From CAYQLT01 sp964418425 (GTDB taxonomy: Bacteria; Bacillota; Limnochordia; Limnochordales; Geochordaceae): a stretch of 8,451 nt of DNA. The stretch's first letter is position 1. Each line of letters starts with the position of its first letter. Under the pieces are notes generated by a model, which was not told where the DNA came from, did not search any database, and saw only the letters and a list, made by a program, of their open reading frames with translations. The position numbers and the translations under genes were made by a program. Location: NCBI GenBank assembly GCA_964418425.1, contig CAYQLT010000090.1:1-8451 (forward strand), written 5' to 3'. Below, in pieces: positions 1 through 5,658 of this stretch.

Positions 1-3
1 AAC

Positions 4-53
4 GCCGGTCTAAAACTGATCCACTGGAGCCGGTTGGGAACTGATCCACCCCT
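4..53 (+). repeat. Left terminal inverted repeat of the IS21 element, with two internal motif copies
   Basis: This end contains two direct copies of a motif of the form GCCGG, a short spacer, then AACTGATCCAC, at about 4-24 and 29-49. The same double arrangement occurs inverted at the right end. Multiple repeated transposase-binding sites at the ends are characteristic of IS21-family elements. The true outer tip may lie just left of base 1. Confidence 0.85.
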
Positions 54-66
54 CCGGGGATCCAGG

Positions 67-91
67 GCCCTTGGTGCGTAGCACCAAGGGC
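67..91. terminator. Perfect 11-bp hairpin just downstream of istB
   Basis: GCCCTTGGTGC at 67-77 and its exact reverse complement at 81-91 are separated by a 3-base loop. It begins 4 bases beyond the istB stop codon in the direction of transcription, and lies between that stop and the left IS end. There is no U-tract on either strand, so it is not a textbook intrinsic terminator. It could stop or slow readthrough, protect the mRNA 3' end, or block transcription entering the element from outside. Confidence 0.5.
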
Positions 92-95
92 GCCG

Positions 96-887
96 TCAGC
101 GCTCGGCTCTCACCTCCTCTGGTGCCAGCGGGCGCGGCCCGAACAGGCCGGCCCGCTTCTTCTCCCGCAGCCGATAGCTGTCGCCGCGGATGTTCAGAAC
201 GTGGCTATGGTGCAGCAGGCGGTCCAGGATGGCGGTCGCGATGACGGGATCCCCCAGCACCTCGCCCCATTCGGCGAACCCCTTGTTGGAAGTCAGGATG
301 ATGCTGCCCCGCTCGTAGCGGGCCGAAATCAGCGTGAACAGGGCCGTCGAGGCCAGCCGGTCGTACGGCCACACGCCAAACTCGTCGATGACCAGGAGCT
401 TGGGCGCCAGGTAGACCCGCAGCCGCCGCTCCAGCCGGTGGTCGGCCAGCGCCCGGCGCAGATCCTCCACCAGGTCGTGGGCCCGCACGAAGTAGGCCCC
501 ATAGCCGGCTTCGATGGCCTTCAAGGCCAGCGCCACCGCCAGATGCGTCTTACCCACTCCCGGCGGACCGAGGAACAGGACGTTGGCCGCCTCCCGCACG
601 AAGGCCAGCTGCGCCAGCTCCCGCACCTGCCGCTCGTCGATGGAGGGCTGGAAGGCAAAGTCGAACTCCTCCAGCGTCTTGTGATAGGGCAGGTGGGCGA
701 GGCGGGTGCGGGCTTTGAGGTAGCGCTCCCGCCGGGCCCCCACCTCTACGGCCAAAAGCTGCGCCAGAAACTCCGCATACGAGCACTCCTGGCGAGCGGC
801 CTGGTCGAGGCGCTGGTCCAGCACCGCCGCCGCACTCTCCAGGCCGAGGCTTTCCAGGTAGGTACGGGCCTGCTCAAGGGCGACCAT
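96..887 (-). CDS. istB: IstB, AAA+ ATPase helper of IS21 transposition
   Basis: This 263-residue protein is the DnaA/DnaC-like ATPase that in IS21-family transposition works with IstA and binds target DNA. Numbered from the chosen start, Walker A (GPPGVGKT) is at about 107-114 and Walker B (LLVIDEFG) at about 164-171. A sensor-like LTSNKGF follows near 198-204, and NIRGDSYR, typical of the family's C-terminus, lies near 232-239. The start is the ATG at 885-887, preceded at good spacing by GAGGGG. An in-frame start at 917 would add ten residues but lies deep inside istA. The ATG lies inside the end of istA, giving a 14-bp overlap, which suggests translational coupling. Length is normal for the family. 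Confidence 0.97.
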   Translation of the reverse strand: MVALEQARTYLESLGLESAAAVLDQRLDQAARQECSYAEFLAQLLAVEVGARRERYLKARTRLAHLPYHKTLEEFDFAFQPSIDERQVRELAQLAFVREAANVLFLGPPGVGKTHLAVALALKAIEAGYGAYFVRAHDLVEDLRRALADHRLERRLRVYLAPKLLVIDEFGVWPYDRLASTALFTLISARYERGSIILTSNKGFAEWGEVLGDPVIATAILDRLLHHSHVLNIRGDSYRLREKKRAGLFGPRPLAPEEVRAER

Positions 888-2109
888 CGAGGATCCCCTC
901 CTCCAGCAAGGCCGCATAGGCGCTCAGCGGACGGATTTCGACCTGGCCCGCAGGTACCTGGTGGATCATCGCCGGTCGTCGCCGCGCCGGGGACCCGGAG
1001 GGCAAGCCGGCCCACTGACCGGGCAGCACGAAGCGCTGGCCCGGTGCCTGGCCCCGGGGATGGACCGCGATGCGCTGGGAGCCGGCCCAGATCTCGACCC
1101 GGTCCTCCTTCGCCTCCAGTTGCACCGTCTGCCCGGCGAACGTCCAGGGCACCCCGTAGGCGCAGCGCTCCCACAGCACAAACCCATCCCGACCCACCTT
1201 GCGCTCTTCCCGCACAAACTCGGCCAACGACTCCAGCGCCGGCAACGGCGCCAGGCTCTGCCGTTCGATGCGGAGGCGGTCTGCCGGCCGCTCGTGCGTG
1301 GTGCCGTGGATGCGTTGGTCGGCCACCTGGACGCACCACGAAAGCGCCTGGCGGTTGAGATCGTCCAGGTCCGTGGGACGTACCGAGGGAAGGAAGTTCT
1401 CCCCCACGTAGCGCAGGCCGCGCTCGACCTTCCCCTTGGTCTGGGCCCGGTAGGCCCGGCACAGCTGCGGATCGAAGCCCACCCGCAGTGCAAAGTCCAA
1501 AAACCGGGCGTTCCAGATGACTTCGCCCTGCGCGTCCCGGCCCAGCACCACCTGCTTCGTGTTATCGTAGAGGCAGCGGCGGGGCACGCCGCCGAAGTGG
1601 GCGAAGGCGTGGAGGTGGCACCGGATAAACAGGGGCAGGGTCGCTTTGGCGAGGAACTCCAGGAAGATCGCCCGCGACCAGCTCAACACCATGCAGAAGG
1701 CCCACAGGCGCTGAAGTTGCCCGTTGAGCCGTACCAGGGTGACGACCTTGAAGTCGACCTGGGCCTGCTCACCGGGCTCGGTCTCGAAGCGCACGGTGGC
1801 CTTCGGCGCCCGAGGGGGTCGTAGCGGCTTCAAGAACTCCTTCAGGATGCTCCGGCCGCCGGTGTAGCCCTGTTCTCGCAGCTCCCGGAGCAGCACCTCG
1901 CTGTTCGTGACGCCGTCCACGCGGACCCGCTCGAGGAGGTAGTCCCGGAACGGATCCAGCTTCGACGGCCGGCGGGGACGAGGCCGCGGCTCGGGCAGCC
2001 CGGGGTGTCGTAGGTAGCGGCGAACCGTATTTCGGGACACCCCGAGGCGGTCAGCAATCCGCCGGATCGACATACCTTCCCGACACATGCGCCAGATGGT
2101 CTTCACCAT
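874..2109 (-). CDS. istA: IstA, DDE-type transposase of IS21 family
   Basis: This protein of about 411 residues cuts and joins the IS ends. An N-terminal helix-turn-helix (MSIRRIADRLGVSRNTVRRY) lies at about 13-32 and an rve-type integrase core at about 110-250. Likely catalytic residues are D119 in QAQVDF, D182 in CLYDNTK and E229 in KGKVERG, using the ATG at 2107-2109. The C-terminal 150 residues are the usual IstA tail. The start is ambiguous. ATG at 2109 gives the family-like opening MVKTIWRMC; a TTG at 2124 would add five residues (MLGGG), and a GTG at 2106 is also possible. A G-rich stretch at about 2113-2119 could serve as the ribosome site for the ATG. The first acidic motif reads VDFK rather than the commoner VDWG-type sequence. 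The stop overlaps the istB start. Confidence 0.96.
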   Translation of the reverse strand: MVKTIWRMCREGMSIRRIADRLGVSRNTVRRYLRHPGLPEPRPRPRRPSKLDPFRDYLLERVRVDGVTNSEVLLRELREQGYTGGRSILKEFLKPLRPPRAPKATVRFETEPGEQAQVDFKVVTLVRLNGQLQRLWAFCMVLSWSRAIFLEFLAKATLPLFIRCHLHAFAHFGGVPRRCLYDNTKQVVLGRDAQGEVIWNARFLDFALRVGFDPQLCRAYRAQTKGKVERGLRYVGENFLPSVRPTDLDDLNRQALSWCVQVADQRIHGTTHERPADRLRIERQSLAPLPALESLAEFVREERKVGRDGFVLWERCAYGVPWTFAGQTVQLEAKEDRVEIWAGSQRIAVHPRGQAPGQRFVLPGQWAGLPSGSPARRRPAMIHQVPAGQVEIRPLSAYAALLEEGILDGRP

Positions 2110-2176
2110 TCCACCCCCCAGCAAGTTCCCTGCACCTCCGACTCCGTGGCGGGATGTCGGAGACCAGGGTTCGGCG

Positions 2177-2226
2177 GGGGGTGGATCAATTCTTGGCCGG
2201 CTGACGTGGGTCAGTTTATCACCGGC
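2177..2226 (-). repeat. Right terminal inverted repeat of the IS21 element
   Basis: Read on the minus strand this matches 4-53, including the two copies of the GCCGG/AACTGACCCAC motif: outer copy at about 2206-2226, inner copy at about 2180-2201. The blocks GCCGGT, AAACTGA, AGCCGG and TGATCCACCC are identical between the ends, while the spacers differ. The outer tip may extend to 2233. Confidence 0.87.
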
Positions 2227-2518
2227 TCCAACAGGCGGGCTGGGGACCGCAAAGGCAGGCGGTCGTGCGGGAAGGGGGGGGGGCGAGGGTCGTGCGATGA
2301 TACGCGAAGGTCTTTTCGGTGGCCTTCAGCGGACGCCCCGCTGGGAACGTGCGGCGTCTGCGCTGTTGTCCTCGTGCCCCGACCCCTTGCTAGCGACAAC
2401 CTGCCTCACGTTCCGGGGCCCTCGGGGCTGATCGATAGGGGCCCGCAAGGGCCGGGAGCCGTCTCGCGACCCGCCACAACAACCGGCGACTGGTCGCGCC
2501 CGGGGTGGTGGCCGTAGC
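2227..2518 (+). other. Leader region between the IS21 end and the EAL gene; no gene seen
   Basis: About 290 bp of noncoding DNA. It holds a run of ten G at 2274-2283 and a GC-rich, potentially structured segment at 2415-2460. Short frames on both strands here (up to about 70 codons) show no recognisable protein, ribosome site or family motif. It should contain the promoter of the c-di-GMP operon, but I could not identify convincing -35/-10 boxes. A search by eye for conserved cores of c-di-GMP riboswitch classes I and II and the ZTP riboswitch found none. Confidence 0.6.
2415..2460 (+). promoter_or_regulatory. Possible structured mRNA leader with alternative hairpins and a GNRA tetraloop
   Basis: GGCCC, GCAA, GGGCC at 2440-2453 forms a perfect 5-bp stem closed by a GNRA-type tetraloop, with an outer GGCT (2426-2429) and AGCC (2457-2460) able to extend it. 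An alternative pairing joins GGGGCCC at 2415-2421 with GGGGCCC at 2438-2444, because GGGCCC is self-complementary. The two folds share bases 2440-2444 and so exclude each other. This segment ends about 58 bases before the EAL start codon. GC-rich DNA yields chance stems easily, so a regulatory role is only a suggestion. Confidence 0.3.
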
Positions 2519-3958
2519 ATGGGAACGCCGCCTGCAGCCACGGCCCCATCGTCACCGTTCGTGGAAGCCCTGGAACGGGTTCGCCCCTTCTTTCAACCCC
2601 TCGTCAGTTTGCGCCAGCGCCGCGTCGTCGGGTACGAGGCGCTGGCCCGCGGGCCGAAGGAGACGGCCTGGGAGTCGCCTGCCGCCCTGTTCGCCGAGGC
2701 AGAGGCTCAGGGTCTGTTGAGCCCCCTCCAATGCCGCATCTGGAAGGCGGCTTTGCAGGTGTGGGAGGCGCGCTTTCCCGCACTGATGCTGTGCCTCAAC
2801 GCTTATCCGGGGCACTGGTGCGAGTTTCGCTCGCCGCACTGCTCCGCCTGCCCGCTGCCCAAGTTGCTGGCCACCGGGCGGTTCCACCAGGGCATGCGGC
2901 TGGCCGTGGAGGTACCCGAACGCCTGACGCTCTCCCAGTCGGCCGAGGCTCAGCGCCAGGCGGACCAGCTCCGGGCCGCCGGGGTCCAGCTGTGGCTTGA
3001 CGACCTCGGCAGCGGTTCGGCGGGACTGCAGTTTTTGCCGCTGCTGAGGCCTGATGGCATCAAACTGGACCGGCTGCTGGTAGATGGCGTGGACGCCGAT
3101 CCGTACCGCCAGGCCATGGTGCGGGCGCTGGTGGGGGCCGCCCGGGAGCTGGGCCTCACCCTCGTGGCGGAGGGAGTCGAAACGGAGGCGGAGCTTGCCT
3201 GCCTGGCAAGGCTGGGCGTGGACCTGGTCCAGGGCTTCTTATTGGGCCGCCCGGCTCCAGAGCCCCGGCCGCTTGCGCCTGACGTGGCAGAGTTGCTGGC
3301 CCGGCTGCCCGTGCCGGAGGCCCCCGAGATCGCGAGGCGCCTGCGCCGTGGAAGGGCCCGACGCGAGCGCACGCCCGTCTGGCCCGCGCTGGCGGCGCTC
3401 AGCCGAGCCCTGAGCCAGGCCCGGTCGTTGCGCGACGCACTGGGCCACGTCGCTCGGGCATTGACGGACCAACTGGCCTGCGACGGGGTACTGCTGCTGG
3501 GCGAGTCCGTGGAGGCGCAGCCCTCTCAGCCATCACCTCCTCTCTCCGCCCACGGCGAGGTCTCGGTGGTGGTGTTGGACGGGGTGCTGTGGCCGTCGGT
3601 ACCCGGGCTGGACCCGGTCGCCGGCCCGCCCGGGCGATGGGCAGTGCCCCCCGAGAGCAGCCTGCGGGGGCTGCGTTTCCATATCGACTTGCACCTGCAC
3701 GATCGGGTCTGGGGACCGCTCTACGCCCTGAGCGCTCGGCTGGGCTTTTCAAGCCTGTTGACCATACCGGTGCCGGGCAGCGCGCCCCGGGTGCTGGTCT
3801 GGGCCGCAGGCTGGCGCAGGCCGGTTCGGCTTGACGCCGAGGCCTTCGCCGTCGCCACAGTCCTGGCGGACTACACTGCCCTGGAGTGGCGCCGGTGGAC
3901 ATGCCCGCCCGCCGGGCCGACCCTCGGGCAGGAACGCCATCCTGCAGGCCCCGGTTGA
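2519..3958 (+). CDS. EAL-domain cyclic-di-GMP phosphodiesterase with C-terminal GAF-like domain
   Basis: This 479-residue, apparently cytoplasmic protein should hydrolyse c-di-GMP to pGpG. The EAL domain spans about 16-265. The expected active-site residues are all visible: E40 in GYEALAR, N94 in CLNAYP, E131 in VEVPER, D161-D162 in DDLGSG, K182 in IKLDR, E218 in VAEGVET and Q238 in VQGFLLGRP. An unusual feature is C101, H107, C108 and C111 in a short insert after N94, where ordinary EAL domains have an NLSP-type loop. After an Arg-rich linker (about 271-284), residues about 286-460 resemble a GAF sensor domain (LSRALSQARSLRDALGHV at its start, LLTIPVPG and a final ADYTALEW helix). No signal peptide or membrane segment is seen. 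The ATG start has GGGGTGGT about 9 bases upstream. The diguanylate cyclase gene follows 58 bp after the stop, suggesting an operon. Confidence 0.93.
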   Translation: MGTPPAATAPSSPFVEALERVRPFFQPLVSLRQRRVVGYEALARGPKETAWESPAALFAEAEAQGLLSPLQCRIWKAALQVWEARFPALMLCLNAYPGHWCEFRSPHCSACPLPKLLATGRFHQGMRLAVEVPERLTLSQSAEAQRQADQLRAAGVQLWLDDLGSGSAGLQFLPLLRPDGIKLDRLLVDGVDADPYRQAMVRALVGAARELGLTLVAEGVETEAELACLARLGVDLVQGFLLGRPAPEPRPLAPDVAELLARLPVPEAPEIARRLRRGRARRERTPVWPALAALSRALSQARSLRDALGHVARALTDQLACDGVLLLGESVEAQPSQPSPPLSAHGEVSVVVLDGVLWPSVPGLDPVAGPPGRWAVPPESSLRGLRFHIDLHLHDRVWGPLYALSARLGFSSLLTIPVPGSAPRVLVWAAGWRRPVRLDAEAFAVATVLADYTALEWRRWTCPPAGPTLGQERHPAGPG

Positions 3959-4016
3959 CTGCTCGCCTCTCGGGCTTGCGGGAACCCGAACGGTGGAACT
4001 GGGGGCCTGGTTGGAC

Positions 4017-5321
4017 GTGAGGGGCAAGGGGATCCGGAAGGGCCCCGTGCGGACTCGACTCCTCGCCGGGACGGCCTGCATGCTCCTGCCCACCGCAGTC
4101 CTCGGGATCGTCTGCGTTGCCATCCTGCGAAGCGTCGTGTGGGGCTTCGAAAAGGTGGTCGAAGAGGCGAACCAAGAGATCCATCCCGTGGTGCATCTCC
4201 AAACGCTCCTTCTGCAGGCATCCATGCCGGCCAACGACTACCTCATCCACGGTTCGCTTCCGGAGCGGGACGCCTTTGCCCGCTTGAGCCAACAGATCGA
4301 CGAAGCCTTCCAGGAACTCCTGGCCCGCCCGTTCGGCCTGGCCCAAGAGCGAGCCCTGCTTCGGGCCGCGCAGCAACAATGGCGGGAGATCCGCGCCGTC
4401 AGCGAGGCGATCCTGGCCTTGCCCGATCCTGTGAACAACGCCTCCGCGGCCCGAGAGATGGAACACCTCGACACCCTCGTGGAGCGAACCGTGCAAGACC
4501 TCGCGCAGATCCACGAACTGGCGCACCGGGAGATGGAGGCCCACCTGAAGGCGGCCCAGGCCTTCTACGGGCGGATGGTGCTCGCCATCTTGGCTGTTCT
4601 TGGGGCCGGGCTGGCCGCCGCATCGGCCCTGGCCGCCTGGCTGGTGCGCTCCGTCCTGGGCCCTTTGCGTGTACTCGAAGAGGCCGCCCGTCGCCTGGGG
4701 GCGGGAGAGCTGTCCCATCGTGTACCCCCGTTCGCATGTGACGAACTGGACCGGGTCCGGTCGACCTTTAACCTGATGGCGGACCGCCTGGCAGCAGACC
4801 GGGCGGCGTTAGAAGAACTCGCCACCCAGGACGCCGTGACGGGACTGTACAACCACCGCGAGTTTCACCGGCGCCTGCAGGAAGAGGTGGAACGAGCCCG
4901 GCGCTACAACCGCCCTCTCTCCCTGCTGTTGCTCGATCTCGACCACCTCAAGGCTTTCAACGACGCGTACGGGCACCAGGCCGGAGACGAAGCCCTGAAG
5001 GCTGTCGCCGCAGCGATCCGCCGCCATGTGCGGCCGCCCGACGTGCCCGCCCGGTATGGGGGAGACGAGTTTGCGGTGATCCTCCCGGAAACGCCCCTGA
5101 CGGGCGCGATCGTCGTTGCGGAACGCATCCGAGCCAGTGTGGCCGCCGTGCCCGTCGCCGAGGACGTACCGATGACGGTAAGCGCCGGAGCGGCGGCGTT
5201 TCCCGACGACGGGGAAAGCGGAGCCGACCTCGTGGCCGCCGCGGACCGGGCCCTCTATGCGGCCAAACATGCCGGCCGCAACCAGGTGGGCGCCACCCGA
5301 CCGCACGCGGTCCGGCCATGA
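4017..5321 (+). CDS. Membrane-anchored diguanylate cyclase (TM, sensor, TM, HAMP, GGDEF)
   Basis: About 434 residues; it should make c-di-GMP from two GTP. Numbered from the GTG at 4017, a transmembrane helix lies at about 17-38 and an extracytoplasmic, mostly helical region resembling four-helix-bundle chemoreceptor sensors at about 44-186. A second transmembrane helix follows at about 187-212, HAMP at about 212-263 and GGDEF at about 268-425. Active-site features are intact: D307-L-D309 with K312, N315 and D316, and YGGDEF at 347-352. An inhibitory site R339-P-P-D342 sits exactly five residues before GGDEF, so product feedback inhibition is expected. The start is uncertain: GTG 4047 has a better ribosome site (GGAAGGG at 4036-4042) and would begin MRTRLLAG, while GTG 3993 is also possible. 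The open frame upstream to 3831 overlaps the EAL gene and does not look like protein. Confidence 0.94.
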   Translation: MRGKGIRKGPVRTRLLAGTACMLLPTAVLGIVCVAILRSVVWGFEKVVEEANQEIHPVVHLQTLLLQASMPANDYLIHGSLPERDAFARLSQQIDEAFQELLARPFGLAQERALLRAAQQQWREIRAVSEAILALPDPVNNASAAREMEHLDTLVERTVQDLAQIHELAHREMEAHLKAAQAFYGRMVLAILAVLGAGLAAASALAAWLVRSVLGPLRVLEEAARRLGAGELSHRVPPFACDELDRVRSTFNLMADRLAADRAALEELATQDAVTGLYNHREFHRRLQEEVERARRYNRPLSLLLLDLDHLKAFNDAYGHQAGDEALKAVAAAIRRHVRPPDVPARYGGDEFAVILPETPLTGAIVVAERIRASVAAVPVAEDVPMTVSAGAAAFPDDGESGADLVAAADRALYAAKHAGRNQVGATRPHAVRP

Positions 5322-5517
5322 AGGGAGGACAACCGGCGTTCCGCCTCCCTGGGGCCCTTCGGCGCACAGATCCTTCACCACCTGCTCGAGTCCGCGGAGT
5401 CCATGCTCGCCCGGGGTTACCAGTACTATCCGCAACCCGATCCTTCACCGGTGCTGCCGGCTCCCCCGCAACGACCGGCACACGAACTCGAGGGTCGCTT
5501 GCGGAAAGTAAAGAAAA

Positions 5518-5622
5518 GGAGAAGTGAGCCAGGGTCCGGTGCTTCACCTTGCCGCGGTCTTGGCAAGCCTGGCGCAGCAGCTTGCAGGCGTAGACCGTGT
5601 CGCCTGCCGGCGGCAGGCGGTC
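5518..5622 (-). pseudogene. Decayed N-terminal fragment of an IS1634-like transposase
   Basis: Read leftward from the stop codon at 5623-5625, the frame encodes about 35 residues ending in DTVYACKLLRQACQDRG and then GKVKHRTLAHFS. This recalls the N-terminus of IS1634-like transposases as I remember them, where a short beta strand, a Tyr/Arg-rich segment and GKVK-HRTLANLS occur. After that point the translation (FSLLSASDPRV) no longer follows the family, and an in-frame TGA lies just upstream with no usable start. The rest of the transposase is absent. I therefore read it as a remnant of an old insertion. The match is from memory of family sequences, not from a search. Confidence 0.4.
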
Positions 5623-5623
5623 T
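5592..5623. terminator. Strong hairpin between convergent genes, possible bidirectional terminator
   Basis: CGCCTGCC at 5601-5608 and GGCAGGCG at 5612-5619 form a perfect 8-bp stem with a 3-base loop. AGAC (5592-5595) and GTCT (5620-5623) can extend it across a one-sided bulge. Its position between two converging genes fits a terminator role, but no T-run follows on either strand. It also overlaps the transposase-like remnant, so it might be a relic of that element. Confidence 0.35.
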
Positions 5624-5658
5624 CAACGCGCACGGCATCTGACAAGCGCTTCAAAGCC

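Larger units (their letters stand above)
4..2226 (-). mobile_element. IS21-family insertion sequence, about 2.2 kb, apparently intact
   Basis: The element consists of istA and istB in the order and overlap typical of the IS21 family, bounded by imperfect inverted ends. Positions 4-53 match the reverse complement of 2177-2226 without gaps (37 of 50 bases by hand alignment). Both reading frames are uninterrupted and carry their catalytic motifs, so the element looks potentially active. The exact tips are uncertain. IS21 elements usually start with TG and end with CA; reading the right end out to 2233 gives a TGTT start on the minus strand, which would place the left tip a few bases outside the window. 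No target duplication can therefore be checked. Both genes are transcribed away from the c-di-GMP operon on the right. Confidence 0.93.
5322..5658. other. Convergent intergenic region between the diguanylate cyclase and glycosyltransferase genes
   Basis: This 337-bp stretch separates two genes transcribed toward each other. It holds a strong hairpin (5592-5623), a small CTTGCC/GGCAAG stem (5548-5567), an 11-bp direct repeat (GATCCTTCACC at 5369-5379 and 5439-5449) and, on the minus strand, a transposase-like scrap (5518-5622). Short rightward frames occur here, one starting at the ATGA overlap at 5318 and one at GTG 5524 after AAGGAG. Neither resembles a known protein, and in the second case the spacing to the start is too short and the frame runs into the opposite gene. 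Confidence 0.6.

Noticed and set aside
201..1358. Long rightward open frame of 385 codons across the IS21 genes
   Set aside because: It is antisense to istA and istB, is rich in Pro/Arg/Gly, and shows no domain; it reflects GC-rich codon structure of the real genes.
2427..2441. Sigma-28-type -10 element (ATCGATAG) before the EAL gene
   Set aside because: The expected TAAA box about 15 bases upstream is absent; that stretch is GC-rich.
2286..2460. Known riboswitch (c-di-GMP class I or II, ZTP, cobalamin) upstream of the EAL gene
   Set aside because: A GGGTCGTG near 2286 and GNRA-capped stem are present, but the conserved cores of these classes are not found.
3399..4718. Leftward open frame of 439 codons across the EAL and GGDEF genes
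   Set aside because: It is antisense to two clearly recognised domain proteins and its translation is low-complexity with no family features.
5318..5527. Small rightward frame whose ATG overlaps the stop of the diguanylate cyclase
   Set aside because: The ATGA overlap is attractive, but the 69-residue product is low-complexity, has no recognisable feature, and the GGAGG-like sequence lies after the start rather than before it.
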